A stretch of 64,000 nucleotides of DNA from an uncultured Bacteroides sp. (GCF_963676325.1 NZ_OY781099.1:3720001-3784000); one strand, 5' to 3'. Positions 18,768-29,348 are shown, numbered from the stretch's first letter. The notes: a model not told the origin generated them from the letters alone. Program-made: numbers and translations.

Positions 18768-19661
18768 ATGGCAGTACACAAAAAATTTAATTTAGGCAGA
18801 GGATTAGACGCCCTGATCTCGATGGATGAAGTGAAGACCGAGGGCTCATCTTCCATTAATGAAATAGAATTATCCAAAATATCAGTCAACCCTTCTCAGC
18901 CACGCCGTGATTTTGATCAGGCGGCTCTTGAAGAATTGGCTGATTCAATCAAAGAGATTGGTATCATTCAACCCATAACTCTGAGAAAAATTTCAGATGA
19001 CTCATATCAGATTATCGCCGGTGAGCGCCGTTATCGCGCTACTCAGTTAGCAGGACTTCCTACAATCACAGCTTATATCCGCACAGCAGATGATGAGAAC
19101 GTGATGGAAATGGCTTTGATAGAGAACATTCAGCGTGAAGACCTGAACTCTCTTGAAATTGCACTGGCCTACCAGCATTTGATAGAACAATATAACCTGA
19201 CTCAGGAAAGGCTTAGCGAACGTGTAGGCAAAAAGAGAACAACTATTGCCAATTATCTTCGTCTGTTAAAACTTCCGGCTCAGATACAGGTGGCTTTACA
19301 GAATAAAACAATCGACATGGGCCATGCCCGTGCATTGATTACATTGAACGATCCTAAGTTACAGGTGAAGATTTACGAAGAAATACTTCAGCACTCTTAC
19401 TCTGTTCGTAAGGTTGAAGAGATTGTAAAAGCACTTAACGAAGGCGAAACAATAAAAAGCGGAAAAAAGACCTTGGCAACAAAAGGGAATAAGTTACCCG
19501 AAGAATTTAATATTCTAAAGAATCATCTTTCCGGATTCTTCAATGCCAAAGTGCAGCTTTCTTGCACTGCTAAAGGAAAAGGAAAAATCAGTATACCGTT
19601 TAACAATGAAGAGGACCTTGAAAGAATCATGGAAATCTTTGATAGTATAAAGAATAAATAG
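18768..19661 (+). CDS. parB: Chromosome-partitioning protein ParB/Spo0J
   Basis: 297 residues. The N-terminal CTPase/nuclease-like domain has NPSQPRRDFD and the C-motif GERRYRATQLAG (about 85-96). ENIQREDLN and the HTH with RVGKKRTTIANYLRLLKLP follow, then a C-terminal dimerisation domain. It binds parS near the origin and is loaded as a sliding clamp. I found no classical parS palindrome in this window. Confidence 0.95.
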   Translation: MAVHKKFNLGRGLDALISMDEVKTEGSSSINEIELSKISVNPSQPRRDFDQAALEELADSIKEIGIIQPITLRKISDDSYQIIAGERRYRATQLAGLPTITAYIRTADDENVMEMALIENIQREDLNSLEIALAYQHLIEQYNLTQERLSERVGKKRTTIANYLRLLKLPAQIQVALQNKTIDMGHARALITLNDPKLQVKIYEEILQHSYSVRKVEEIVKALNEGETIKSGKKTLATKGNKLPEEFNILKNHLSGFFNAKVQLSCTAKGKGKISIPFNNEEDLERIMEIFDSIKNK

Positions 19662-19666
19662 ACGAA

Positions 19667-20452
19667 TTGATAGTTAATAAATTTACATATCGTATACTTT
19701 TTGCCCTGTTGCTCTGTATTTTTCAGGTGACAGGGATTAATCTGCATGCACAACAGACAACTTCCCGGAAGGATAGTGTTATTAATGTTCCGCAAGCGAA
19801 GAGACACCGTATAGAATCAAGTAAATCTAAACAAGAACTTTCAATAGCTGATAGTCTTGAGATGGTGAACAAAAAAAGCATGAAAGAGATTGGGTCTCCT
19901 GTGAAATTAGATCCATCGGCAATGCAAACGGATTCTCTTTCACTGGCCAAGCAGAAGCCAGTATTTATACCGAATTCATCAAGAGCAACATGGTTGGCGG
20001 CAGTCTTTCCCGGAGGAGGACAAATCTACAACCGGAAATACTGGAAGTTACCTATTATTTATGGAGGTTTTGTTGCATGTACATATGCTCTAAGCTTTAA
20101 TAATAAGTATTATAAGGACTATTCACAAGCCTATCTGGACCTTATGGATAATGATACAAAAACAAACAGTTACATGAATTTTCTTTCTCCTGGCTACAAA
20201 ATTGAAGGAAAAGAAGATTGGCTTAAAAAAGTATTCAAGCAAAAGAAAGATTCCTATAGAAGGTACCGTGACCTCAGCATATTTTCCTTTATAGGTGTGT
20301 ATCTGGTATCCATAATAGATGCTTATGTAGACGCGGAATTATCCAACTTTGATATTTCACCGGATATCGGTCTACAGATTAATCCGGCTGTAATCAACGA
20401 TAATCACTCGTCAACGAATGCACTTGGTATTCAATGCAGTATTAAATTCTAA
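19667..20452 (+). CDS. DUF5683 domain protein, exported
   Basis: 261 residues from a TTG start at 19667, 5 nt after parB; no in-frame ATG precedes the signal peptide. The hydrophobic segment YRILFALLLCIFQVTGINLHA is followed by Q, a typical cleavage site. The mature part has the DUF5683 core SRATWLAAVFPGGGQIYNRKYWKLPIIYGGF and a second hydrophobic segment near 200-220. Function unknown. The conserved place between parB and the transglycosylase suggests an envelope role. Confidence 0.8.
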   Translation: MIVNKFTYRILFALLLCIFQVTGINLHAQQTTSRKDSVINVPQAKRHRIESSKSKQELSIADSLEMVNKKSMKEIGSPVKLDPSAMQTDSLSLAKQKPVFIPNSSRATWLAAVFPGGGQIYNRKYWKLPIIYGGFVACTYALSFNNKYYKDYSQAYLDLMDNDTKTNSYMNFLSPGYKIEGKEDWLKKVFKQKKDSYRRYRDLSIFSFIGVYLVSIIDAYVDAELSNFDISPDIGLQINPAVINDNHSSTNALGIQCSIKF

Positions 20453-20460
20453 AAAAGTAC

Positions 20461-21732
20461 ATGAAGAAATTTTTATTAATCCTTCCTATCCTACTCTTTA
20501 GTGTTTCATTGGTAAACGCACAGAGTGTTAATGTGACAGTCAATAAGAACGGAACTGTTCACGAAGAAACAATCGGCTTACCTCAAAGCATGACATACGA
20601 CATAGACAGTCTGCTTAATGATTGGCATTCAAAGAATTCCCTCTCATTAAATAATGACTGTACAATGAGGAATGAGAATCCTACATTCTCTGATTCCGTA
20701 TATATTGACAGATTGTCTCGCATTCCTGCAATAATGGAACTAACATACAACGACGTTGTACGAAAGTTTATCGAGTTATATTCCGGAAAGCTCCGCAAAC
20801 AAGTCTCTTACATGCTTGGAGCATCAAATTTTTATATGCCAATCTTTGAAGAAGCACTCGATGCGTATAATATTCCTCAGGAATTAAAATATCTTCCTAT
20901 TATTGAATCAGCGCTTAACCCTAAAGCAACTTCACAAGTTGGTGCTGCCGGACTTTGGCAGTTTATGATTGGGACTGGTAAATTGTATGGCCTTGAATCA
21001 AATAGCCTTATTGATGAGCGCCGGGATCCAATCAAGTCAACCTGGGCTGCGGCTCGATATCTTAGAGATTTATATACAATCTACAAAGACTGGAATCTTG
21101 TAATTGCAGCCTATAACTGTGGAGCAAATAATATCAATAAAGCTATCCGTCGCGCAAACGGAGCTCGTGACTATTGGACAATTTACAACTATTTACCACA
21201 GGAAACCAGAGGATATGTGCCTGCCTTTATTGCTGCAAATTATGTGATGACTTATTATTGCGATCACAATATTTGTCCAATGGAAGCTGATCTGACTGAT
21301 AATACTGATACGGTTTTAGTTAGTAAAAATCTTCACTTCGGACAGATTGCTGAAGTTTGCGGTGTAAATATCACTCAGCTAAGAAGTCTTAATCCTCAGT
21401 ACAAAGTTGATATTATACCTGGTACCGCTGGAACTTGCACTCTCAGATTACCTCGTAATTATATAAATACATTTATTGACAGCAAAGATTCGGTTTACAA
21501 CTATCATACTGATGAATTCTTTAGTAACAGAACAACTGTAGAAGTTCCACAAAAAGAAGAGGTAGAAAAAACTGTAGTAACTTCCCGTCACCATAAGACA
21601 TCTGCTTATCATCAATCAAAAAAGAGCAAGTTACATTCAAAGCATAAATCCAGTGTTTCCCGAGAAAAGAAAAAAAGCAAAACCCACAAGAAAAAGGGTT
21701 CATCTAAAAAGAGGAGCAGATCGCGTCGATAA
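20461..21732 (+). CDS. Exported lytic murein transglycosylase, MltD-like
   Basis: 423 residues with signal peptide (residues 1-20). The SLT domain spans about 120-290: the catalytic glutamate is in LPIIESALNPKATSQVGAAGLWQFM and AAYNCGANN is the conserved AYNxG motif. A LysM-like segment follows (about 300-340). The last 60 residues are very rich in K, R, H and S, unusual for the family and probably binding anionic cell-wall or DNA polymers. The enzyme cleaves the glycan strand to 1,6-anhydroMurNAc ends. Last gene of the parA operon. Confidence 0.88.
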   Translation: MKKFLLILPILLFSVSLVNAQSVNVTVNKNGTVHEETIGLPQSMTYDIDSLLNDWHSKNSLSLNNDCTMRNENPTFSDSVYIDRLSRIPAIMELTYNDVVRKFIELYSGKLRKQVSYMLGASNFYMPIFEEALDAYNIPQELKYLPIIESALNPKATSQVGAAGLWQFMIGTGKLYGLESNSLIDERRDPIKSTWAAARYLRDLYTIYKDWNLVIAAYNCGANNINKAIRRANGARDYWTIYNYLPQETRGYVPAFIAANYVMTYYCDHNICPMEADLTDNTDTVLVSKNLHFGQIAEVCGVNITQLRSLNPQYKVDIIPGTAGTCTLRLPRNYINTFIDSKDSVYNYHTDEFFSNRTTVEVPQKEEVEKTVVTSRHHKTSAYHQSKKSKLHSKHKSSVSREKKKSKTHKKKGSSKKRSRSRR

Positions 21733-21758
21733 AATAAATAATACATTTATTAAAATTG

Positions 21759-21789
21759 CTTGTCGGATAGGGATTTTTGTTTATTTTTG
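21759..21789 (+). promoter_or_regulatory. Promoter of spoT
   Basis: CTTG (21759-21762), 19 nt, then TATTTTTG (21782-21789). It lies between the transglycosylase stop and the spoT start at 21819, giving spoT its own transcript. Confidence 0.6.
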
Positions 21790-21818
21790 CATGGACCACA
21801 AAAGAAGAGGAATAAACA

Positions 21819-24062
21819 ATGGATATAGACAAGAACGAGCAGATGACAGATGAAGAGATGATTGAAAAAGGGTTCCAGGAGCTCTTGAACGATTATCTCG
21901 GAACCAGACATCGGAAACGTGTTGAAATAATCACGAAAGCGTTTAATTTTGCCAATCAGGCCCACAAAGGAATTAAGCGCCAGTCTGGAGAGCCGTATAT
22001 TATGCACCCTATTGCTGTTGCAAAAATAGTTTGCAACGAAATAGGGCTAGGGTCAACTTCCATTTGTTCGGCTCTGCTTCACGATGTTGTAGAGGACACC
22101 GATTATACTATTGAAGATATTGAGAATATCTTTGGTCCAAAGATTGCTCAGATTGTAAACGGCCTGACTAAAATATCAGGCGGAATATTCGGGGCAAATG
22201 CTTCAGCACAAGCAGAGAACTTCAAGAAATTATTGCTTACCATGTCTGATGACATCAGGGTTATTCTTATAAAAATAGCCGACCGTCTTCACAACATGAG
22301 AACATTGGGTTCTCTTCTTCCCAATAAGCAATATAAGATTGCCGGAGAAACATTGTACATATATGCTCCTCTTGCCAATCGTTTGGGACTTAACAAGATC
22401 AAAACAGAGCTTGAAAATCTAAGCTTTAAATATGAGCATCCTGAGATTTACACAGATATTAAAGGTAAATTAAAAGCTACGGAAGCTCACCGTGACGAAG
22501 TATTCAAAAACTTCACCGCACCAATCCGCTCTCAGCTGGATAAAATGGGGCTGAAATATGAGATTATTGCACGCGTAAAATCTATCTACTCCATCTGGAA
22601 CAAGATGCAGACCAAAAATATCCCTTTTGAAGAGATATATGACCTACTTGCCGTCCGTATTATTTTTATCCCAAAGAATGAAGAGGAAGAATTGAATGAA
22701 TGCTTCAATATCTATGTTTCCATTTCCCGGATTTACAGACCACACCCCGACCGATTGAGAGATTGGGTGAGCCATCCAAAAGCAAATGGTTATCAGGCAC
22801 TACACGTAACCCTGATGGGAACCAACGGGCAATGGATTGAAGTGCAGATTCGAAGCGACAGGATGAATGAGGTGGCCGAACAAGGATTCGCTGCACACTG
22901 GAAATATAAAGAAGGCGGAGGCAGTGAGGATGAAGGAGAACTTGAAAAGTGGCTCAGAACAATCAAAGAAATTCTCGATGATCCTCAACCGGATGCGATA
23001 GACTTTCTTGATACCATAAAACTAAATCTTTTTGCTTCTGAGATATTTGTCTTTACTCCGAAAGGAGAAATAAAGACCATGCCTCAGAACTCCACTGCGC
23101 TTGACTTTGCTTTCTCCATTCACACGTTTTTAGGAAGTCATTGCATCGGTGCAAAAGTAAATCACAAGTTGGTGCCACTCAGTCATAAACTGGAAAGTGG
23201 AGACCAGGTGGAGATTCTTACGTCACGTTCACAAAGAGTTCAGCCGTCATGGGAGAACTTTGCCACTACAGCAAAGGCTAAAGCTAAAATATTGGCGATT
23301 CTTAAAAAAGAGCAGCGCACTGCACAGAAAGAAGGTGAAGCTCTCTTATTGGAATTCTTCAAGAACGAAGAGCTTCGTCCCGATCCATCAAATATTGAAA
23401 AACTGTGTAAGTTACACAACACTGCCAATAAGGATGAATTTCTTACCAGTCTGGGAAGCCAGAAATTTATTCTAGGTGAAACTGACAGAAATATATTGGT
23501 TGAAAAGGCAGGAGCAAGCTGGAAAAAATACCTGACGTTCTCTTTTGGAGCAAGCAAAGATCAGAAAGAAAAACTGGAAGAAAAACAGAATGCTGAGCCT
23601 ATTGACAAAAAGAAAATATTAAAACTCACCGAAGACACTATACAGAAGAACTATAAAATTGCAGCTTGCTGCAAACCTATCCCTGGAGATGACGTACTTG
23701 GATACGTTGATGAGAACAATGAGATTATTATCCATAAGCGTCAATGCCCTATAGCCAATAAACTAAAAAGCAGTTACGGGAATCGTATCATTGCAGCCGA
23801 CTGGGATACTCACAAGACCCTATATTTCCCGGTGCTTCTTTATGTAAACGGCATTGATTCTGTAGGTATGCTTAACCAGATAACTCAGATCATTTCACAA
23901 CAATTGAACGTAAACATCAGAAAGTTAACAATTGAAGCAAATGATGGAATCTTTGAAGGAAAGGTTCAATTATATGTTCACGACGTGGAAGATGTGAAAA
24001 CGATCTGTGAAAATCTTCGAAAGATCAAAAATGTGAAAGAGGTAAAACGTATTGAAGAATAA
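21819..24062 (+). CDS. spoT: Bifunctional (p)ppGpp synthetase/hydrolase
   Basis: 747 residues, full-length long RSH protein. The HD hydrolase domain has HPIAVAKI and LLHDVVEDTDYT (about residues 63-95), with DRLHNMRTL downstream. The synthetase domain includes SIYSIWNKMQTK, YDLLAVRIIF and GYQALHVTL. Then come TGS (VFTPKGEIKTMPQNSTALDFAF), the CCKPIPGDD zinc-finger segment and a C-terminal ACT domain. It makes and degrades the stringent-response alarmone. Both catalytic centres look intact by motif. Confidence 0.93.
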   Translation: MDIDKNEQMTDEEMIEKGFQELLNDYLGTRHRKRVEIITKAFNFANQAHKGIKRQSGEPYIMHPIAVAKIVCNEIGLGSTSICSALLHDVVEDTDYTIEDIENIFGPKIAQIVNGLTKISGGIFGANASAQAENFKKLLLTMSDDIRVILIKIADRLHNMRTLGSLLPNKQYKIAGETLYIYAPLANRLGLNKIKTELENLSFKYEHPEIYTDIKGKLKATEAHRDEVFKNFTAPIRSQLDKMGLKYEIIARVKSIYSIWNKMQTKNIPFEEIYDLLAVRIIFIPKNEEEELNECFNIYVSISRIYRPHPDRLRDWVSHPKANGYQALHVTLMGTNGQWIEVQIRSDRMNEVAEQGFAAHWKYKEGGGSEDEGELEKWLRTIKEILDDPQPDAIDFLDTIKLNLFASEIFVFTPKGEIKTMPQNSTALDFAFSIHTFLGSHCIGAKVNHKLVPLSHKLESGDQVEILTSRSQRVQPSWENFATTAKAKAKILAILKKEQRTAQKEGEALLLEFFKNEELRPDPSNIEKLCKLHNTANKDEFLTSLGSQKFILGETDRNILVEKAGASWKKYLTFSFGASKDQKEKLEEKQNAEPIDKKKILKLTEDTIQKNYKIAACCKPIPGDDVLGYVDENNEIIIHKRQCPIANKLKSSYGNRIIAADWDTHKTLYFPVLLYVNGIDSVGMLNQITQIISQQLNVNIRKLTIEANDGIFEGKVQLYVHDVEDVKTICENLRKIKNVKEVKRIEE

Positions 24063-24091
24063 TTGAAGAACAAATATTATCACATAGCAAG

Positions 24092-24123
24092 GGGTTAGAA
24101 ACGGTTTAAACCGCATCTAACTC
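24092..24123. terminator. Probable shared terminator of spoT and the MerR gene
   Basis: GGGTTAGA near 24092 pairs with TCTAACTC (24116-24123) with one wobble pair, around an inner GGTTTAAACC palindrome, then a T7 run on the plus strand. It overlaps the end of the MerR coding region. Confidence 0.55.
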
Positions 24124-24450
24124 TTTTTTTATACTAAGCAATTCTTCTTTTATTTGCCCCAAACGGGTAACAACCTCAAAAGTCCTTATGGTTTGTTCCT
24201 TATTGTCTTTAAGTTTCTGACGGGCACCCGGAAGAGTCATCCCTTTTTCTTTCACCAAGTGGTAGATCAACCGAATATTTTCAAGATCTTCCTTCCTGTA
24301 CTGTCTGGTCCCCTTGGCATTTTTCTTCGGTTTAATAATTGAGAACTCCTTTTCCCAAAAGCGCAATAAAGACTCATTTACATCAAACATTGCCGCAACC
24401 TCACCAATGGAGTAATACAACTTCAAATCTTTGTTAGAATTATATGCCAT
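24106..24450 (-). CDS. MerR-family transcriptional regulator
   Basis: 114 residues from the ATG at 24450, chosen because MAYNSNKDLKLYYSIGEVAAMF is the likely family N-terminus; an upstream ATG at 24468 adds six residues. The MerR winged HTH covers residues 13-80 (YSIGEVAAMFDVNESLLRFWEKEF, then RQYRKEDLENIRLIYHLVKEKG). The C-terminus is a short coiled coil and has no cysteine sensor or ligand domain. Target unknown. It sits tail to tail with spoT and divergent from alaS. Confidence 0.85.
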   Translation of the reverse strand: MAYNSNKDLKLYYSIGEVAAMFDVNESLLRFWEKEFSIIKPKKNAKGTRQYRKEDLENIRLIYHLVKEKGMTLPGARQKLKDNKEQTIRTFEVVTRLGQIKEELLSIKKELDAV

Positions 24451-24607
24451 AATATCCAAATTAAACATTACTTATCGAACTCAAAACCCGGAATTGCAGC
24501 AACTAAAATCTATTAAAAGTAACCCATCTTCCCACCTTTTAGTAGTTTTTAATGAGCCAGCCATCAATATTTTGCGCAATAATAGGTACAAAAATAATAA
24601 AACGAGC

Positions 24608-24616
24608 TATCTTTGC
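24608..24616 (+). promoter_or_regulatory. -7 box of the alaS promoter
   Basis: TATCTTTGC is an exact consensus -7 box, 45 nt before the alaS ATG. No TTTG is found at the expected -33 place. Confidence 0.6.
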
Positions 24617-24660
24617 AAATCATTTTTCGGAATATTAACTTGATAACTATATAATTGCTT

Positions 24661-27279
24661 ATGTTGACAGCAAAAGAAATCAGAGAATCATTCAAAGCTT
24701 TCTTTGAATCCAAAGGGCACCAGATTGTACCTTCAGCCCCAATGGTAATTAAAGATGACCCCACATTGATGTTTACCAATGCCGGGATGAACCAGTTTAA
24801 AGACGTTATCTTAGGCAACCACCCTGCCAAGTATCATCGTGTAGCCGACTCGCAGAAATGTTTGCGCGTTAGTGGTAAGCACAATGACCTTGAAGAAGTG
24901 GGCCACGATACGTATCATCACACTATGTTTGAGATGTTAGGAAACTGGTCTTTCGGAGATTACTTTAAGAAAGAAGCTATTGAATGGGCATGGGAATACC
25001 TGGTTACAGTCTTGAAACTGGATCCAAATCTTTTGTATGCCACAGTCTTTGAAGGAAATCCTTCGGAAGGATTGGAACGCGACAACGAAGCAGCTGCTAT
25101 CTGGGGGCAATTCTTGCCAGCGGATAGAATTATCAACGGAAACCGTCACGATAACTTCTGGGAAATGGGCGATACAGGTCCTTGCGGTCCTTGTTCAGAA
25201 ATCCATATTGACTTACGTTCTGAAGAGGAACGGAAAGCCGTAAGCGGTCTTGAACTGGTAAATCAATCTCACCCACAGGTTATTGAGATATGGAACCTTG
25301 TGTTTATGCAATTTAACCGCAAAGCAGACGGAAGTCTGGAACCACTTCCTGCACGTGTAATCGATACAGGTATGGGCTTTGAGCGTCTTTGCATGGCTCT
25401 TCAGAGAAAAACATCAAACTATGATACCGATGTATTCCAACCAATCCTGAAAGAAATCGCTAAGATGGCCGGAACAGAATATGGCTTGAATACACAAAAC
25501 GATATTGCAATGCGCGTAATTGCGGATCATATCCGTACTATTGCATTCTCTATTACCGACGGTCAATTGCCATCAAACGCAAAAGCCGGATACGTAATCA
25601 GAAGAATCCTACGCCGCGCCGTTCGTTACGGATATACTTTCTTAGGTCAGAAATCTGCCTTCATGTACAAGTTACTTCCCGTGTTGATTGACAATATGGG
25701 TGACGCTTATCCTGAATTGGTTGCTCAGAAGGAATTGATAGGAAAGGTTATCAAGGAAGAAGAAGAATCATTCCTTCGCACACTTGAAACCGGTATCCGT
25801 CTGTTAGACAAAGCTATCGCAGATGTGAAAGCCGCAGGAAAGAACAGCATTGAAGGAAAAGACGCATTTACTCTTTATGATACATTTGGTTTCCCATTAG
25901 ACCTTACAGAACTTATTCTGAGAGAAAACGGACTAACTGTAGATATTGAGGGATTCAACGTTGAGATGGAGCAACAAAAAGCACGTGCACGTAACGCTGC
26001 AGTTGTTGAAACTGGCGACTGGATTACTTTGAAAGAAGGAACATCTGATTTCGTTGGATATGATTACACCGAATATGAAGTGGAAATCCTCCGCTACCGT
26101 CAGATCAAACAAAAGAATCAGACTCTTTATCAGTTAGTACTGGATCATACGCCGTTCTATGCTGAGAGTGGTGGTCAGGTGGGCGACACTGGTGTAATTG
26201 TAAGTGAGTTCGAGACTATCGAAGTTATTGCAACTAAAAAAGAAAATAACCTGGCTGTTCATATTACAAAACAACTTCCAAAGAATCTGGAAGCTCCTAT
26301 GATGGCTTGTGTTGATACAGATAAGAGAGCAGCTTGTGCAGCTAATCACTCAGCGACTCACCTACTCGACCAGGCTTTGCGTGAAGTTCTTGGAGAACAC
26401 GTAGAACAAAAAGGTTCTCTTGTTTCACCAGACTCTTTACGTTTCGACTTCTCTCACTTCCAGAAAGTGACCGATGAGGAAATTCGTCAGGTGGAACACA
26501 TTGTTAACGCAAGGATTCGCCAGAACATTCCATTAAATGAATATAGAAATCTGCCTATTGCCGAAGCAAAAGAATTAGGTGCAATTGCATTGTTCGGTGA
26601 AAAGTACGGAGATGAAGTTCGTGTTATCTGCTTTGGCTCATCTGTTGAGTTCTGTGGTGGAACACACGTGGCTGCTACAGGAAACATCGGTATGGTGAAG
26701 ATCGTTTCTGAAAGTTCGGTTGCTGCCGGAGTTAGAAGAATTGAAGCTTATACCGGAGCTAAGGTGGAAGAAATGATGGACAACATTCAGGACACCTTCT
26801 CTGAACTGAAAGCTCTATTCAATAACGTTCCCGATCTTGGTGCTGCAATCCGCAAATCAATAGAAGAAAATGCCGGATTGAAGAAACAGGTTGAAGATTA
26901 CATGAAGGAAAGACAGGCTGTTATCAAAGATAAATTGCTGCAGAACGTACAAGAGATCAATGGAGTGAAGTTAATCAAACTGATTGCTCCGATGCCTGCT
27001 GAAGCGGCTAAGAACATTGCTTTCCAATTACGTGGCGAAATAACCGAGAACTTGCTATTTGTAGCTGGAACAGAAGACGGTGGCAAGCCAATGCTTACTG
27101 TGATGATTTCTGATAATCTGGTTGAAGGCGGACTAAATGCCGGCAAACTGGTTAAAGAAGCTGCCAGATTAATTCAAGGTGGCGGCGGTGGACAAGCGCA
27201 CTTCGCTACTGCCGGTGGAAAGAACAAAGATGGTCTTGCTACTGCTGTAAATAAAATCGTTGAACTTGCAGGAATCTAA
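24661..27279 (+). CDS. alaS: Alanyl-tRNA synthetase
   Basis: 872 residues from the ATG at 24661; an in-frame TTG six bases upstream is less likely. The class II catalytic core carries [11 protein letters not shown] (motif 1) and motif 2/3 segments including [13 protein letters not shown]. The editing domain has [16 protein letters not shown] and the zinc-binding [13 protein letters not shown]. The C-terminal DHHA1 domain ends in the glycine-rich [14 protein letters not shown]. It charges tRNA-Ala and clears Ser/Gly mischarging. Monocistronic. Confidence 0.97.
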   Translation: MLTAKEIRESFKAFFESKGHQIVPSAPMVIKDDPTLMFTNAGMNQFKDVILGNHPAKYHRVADSQKCLRVSGKHNDLEEVGHDTYHHTMFEMLGNWSFGDYFKKEAIEWAWEYLVTVLKLDPNLLYATVFEGNPSEGLERDNEAAAIWGQFLPADRIINGNRHDNFWEMGDTGPCGPCSEIHIDLRSEEERKAVSGLELVNQSHPQVIEIWNLVFMQFNRKADGSLEPLPARVIDTGMGFERLCMALQRKTSNYDTDVFQPILKEIAKMAGTEYGLNTQNDIAMRVIADHIRTIAFSITDGQLPSNAKAGYVIRRILRRAVRYGYTFLGQKSAFMYKLLPVLIDNMGDAYPELVAQKELIGKVIKEEEESFLRTLETGIRLLDKAIADVKAAGKNSIEGKDAFTLYDTFGFPLDLTELILRENGLTVDIEGFNVEMEQQKARARNAAVVETGDWITLKEGTSDFVGYDYTEYEVEILRYRQIKQKNQTLYQLVLDHTPFYAESGGQVGDTGVIVSEFETIEVIATKKENNLAVHITKQLPKNLEAPMMACVDTDKRAACAANHSATHLLDQALREVLGEHVEQKGSLVSPDSLRFDFSHFQKVTDEEIRQVEHIVNARIRQNIPLNEYRNLPIAEAKELGAIALFGEKYGDEVRVICFGSSVEFCGGTHVAATGNIGMVKIVSESSVAAGVRRIEAYTGAKVEEMMDNIQDTFSELKALFNNVPDLGAAIRKSIEENAGLKKQVEDYMKERQAVIKDKLLQNVQEINGVKLIKLIAPMPAEAAKNIAFQLRGEITENLLFVAGTEDGGKPMLTVMISDNLVEGGLNAGKLVKEAARLIQGGGGGQAHFATAGGKNKDGLATAVNKIVELAGI

Positions 27280-27314
27280 CTCAGTATATTACTGAAATAA
27301 TTAAATAAAACTGA

Positions 27315-27346
27315 AACCGTTATCAACCGCAAGGTTGGTAACGGTT
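27315..27346 (+). terminator. Terminator after alaS
   Basis: AACCGTTATCAACC (27315-27328) pairs with 27333-27346 with one mismatch and a GCAA loop, followed by CTTTTTG, 36 nt after the alaS stop. Confidence 0.8.
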
Positions 27347-27432
27347 CTTTTTGCCTCATACTTTCACTAACAAAAAGCGTTATCCTCTTCTATCCCCTTC
27401 TTAATCAGGCTTATTAACCAACAATAGTCTAT

Positions 27433-27550
27433 GAGCTTCAACAAGTTATCAACAGGTTCTTTCACAATCTTTCAACAGGGTTTCAACAAACAATTAACAA
27501 TCCTTCAATAAGTTATCAACAGATATTCAACAGGTTGTTAACAGGCATTT
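27433..27550. repeat. Cluster of TTATCAACA-like repeats, possible DnaA-box array
   Basis: TTATCAACA occurs at 27446-27454 and 27513-27521. Between and around them are TTTCAACAG, TTTCAACAA, TTCAACAGG, AATTAACAA and GTTAACAGG, at least seven related units in about 110 bp, all in one orientation. TTATCAACA differs at one position from the DnaA box TTATCCACA. The rest of the gap to 27839 is very AT-rich and has no gene. The parAB operon is 8 kb away. An origin is possible but not shown. Confidence 0.4.
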
Positions 27551-27839
27551 AAGAGAGGATAATCCATTAATCCTAAGTCATCAACTGCTCTATCAAGGAA
27601 CTTTAGCTAATGTTACCAGACAATTAAGCCAAAACTATTCGGCATATTAAAATAAAAGCCTATAGCTTTTTTAAATAAACTATAGAGCATATTATTATAA
27701 AGTCTACACCTTACAACAATATACTCTACAGTATTTATTCAATAGCTGGTGATAAAAAGTATTAATAGACTAGTAAGATTACCTAACCTTACCTGTAACA
27801 TTCACTAACTGTAGAAACAAGTCTGAAAAAAATCACCAA

Positions 27840-29258
27840 TTACTCCACCTGATCTTTGGGATAGTTGACCAGGTACAACGTTTCCGTGGCACGGGTAAAG
27901 GCGGTATAAAGCCAGCGGAAGTAATCGGGAGTGAGCATTTCGGGTGAAATGTATCCCTGATCAAGAAAAACCTTTTTCCACTGTCCGCCTTGAGCTTTAT
28001 GACAAGTCACCGCATATCCGTACTTCACCTGCAAGGCATTGTAATAAGGATCGGCTTTCATCTTTTTCATACGCTCACGCTTGGTGGAAATAGTGGAATA
28101 ATCTTCAAGAATCGCATAGAATAGACGATCATTATCTGCTTTGGGAAGAGCCGGAGCATCGGTATGCAGAGTATCAAGAAGAACGGTTGCTTCCAGTTCA
28201 TAATCGTTATAATCGGGAAGAGTGAGCTGCACATCGGCAAAACGAAAGCCATACATCTCACGCGTTCTCCTTACACGGCGCACCACCGCCATATCGCCAT
28301 TGGCTATAAACTCAATCTCCGCAGATTTCTCCGTCCAGAAATAATTATTCTTCGCCACCATCAGCAAGTCTCCCCCACTAAGTTCATCTTCTCTATAGAG
28401 AATTGTGTTACGGATACCTTTATTATAGATATTTGCCCGCTTATTAGAGCGGCACACAACGATTGTTTCATCCATTCCTACCTTACCGTAACAACTACTG
28501 ATCTCTTCAATCAACTCGTCGCCCGCCAATAAGCGAATATCCGGAAAGCCTTTTACCCGGATCTTAGGCAGTGAATTGGCATCTCCCTGCGCTATCAGGT
28601 GACGCAATGCCGTGGCATTCCACAAAATGCCCGAATCACCAAGCTGACGAACCACCTGAGTTAAATCAATCTCCTTCACAGACAGCCCGTATCCTTTAAG
28701 AACATCAGCCGTAAGTGCCGGACTCTCCTCCTCTCCCACTGGAGGAAGCTGAGCTGTGTCGCCCATCAGCAGCAATCTGCAGCCTTGACCCGAATAAACA
28801 TACTGAATCAAATCATCGAGCAGGCGGCCCGATCCAAAAACAGAACCGGAAAGTCCGTCGTTAGAAATCATGGAAGCCTCATCTACAATGAAAAGCGTAT
28901 GTTGATGCAGGTTATCATTCAGCGAAAAATTAGAGAGTTCGTTGCTGAAAGACTGTTGGCGATATATTTTTTTATGAATGGTAAAAGCAGAATGGCCGGA
29001 ATAGACAGAAAACACCTTGGCAGCCCGTCCGGTAGGTGCCAGCAGAATAGCCTTTTGATCAAGCTTCATCATTGTTTTCACCACTGCAGACACAAGCGAA
29101 GTCTTCCCAGTTCCGGCATAGCCTCGGAGAATAAATAAAGTATCATTTACCGGTGAAAGCAGAAATTCCGCTAGTTCCTCTATCGCAAAGGATTGCTCGG
29201 AAGTAGGTTCATGAGGGAAATTTTCCTTTATTTGCCCAACCAAATAGCTATTAATCAT
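27840..29258 (-). CDS. RecD-like ATP-dependent DNA helicase
   Basis: 472 residues. The N-terminal P-loop is GYAGTGKTSL (residues 46-55); the DEAD-like box VDEASMIS lies near 126. A further helicase motif is LLMGDTAQLPPVGEEESPAL. The C-terminal UvrD-type motifs GYAVTCHKAQGGQWKKVFLD and YTAFTRATETLYLV complete a superfamily 1 helicase. It lacks the long N-terminal extension of RecD2, as is usual for the short Bacteroidales proteins. Probable role in DNA repair or recombination. Divergent from the DUF3822 gene. Confidence 0.88.
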   Translation of the reverse strand: MINSYLVGQIKENFPHEPTSEQSFAIEELAEFLLSPVNDTLFILRGYAGTGKTSLVSAVVKTMMKLDQKAILLAPTGRAAKVFSVYSGHSAFTIHKKIYRQQSFSNELSNFSLNDNLHQHTLFIVDEASMISNDGLSGSVFGSGRLLDDLIQYVYSGQGCRLLLMGDTAQLPPVGEEESPALTADVLKGYGLSVKEIDLTQVVRQLGDSGILWNATALRHLIAQGDANSLPKIRVKGFPDIRLLAGDELIEEISSCYGKVGMDETIVVCRSNKRANIYNKGIRNTILYREDELSGGDLLMVAKNNYFWTEKSAEIEFIANGDMAVVRRVRRTREMYGFRFADVQLTLPDYNDYELEATVLLDTLHTDAPALPKADNDRLFYAILEDYSTISTKRERMKKMKADPYYNALQVKYGYAVTCHKAQGGQWKKVFLDQGYISPEMLTPDYFRWLYTAFTRATETLYLVNYPKDQVE

Positions 29259-29268
29259 TTTTTGTTTT

Positions 29269-29277
29269 TATATTTGC
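29269..29277 (+). promoter_or_regulatory. -7 box upstream of the DUF3822 gene
   Basis: TATATTTGC fits the -7 consensus, about 72 nt before the start at 29349, in the divergent gap with the helicase gene. Confidence 0.5.
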
Positions 29278-29348
29278 GCTACGAATATAAACTAAAAAAA
29301 GAGATATTCCGTGCCACGCGCCAATAATCTTTCTTTAAATGCCAGAAC

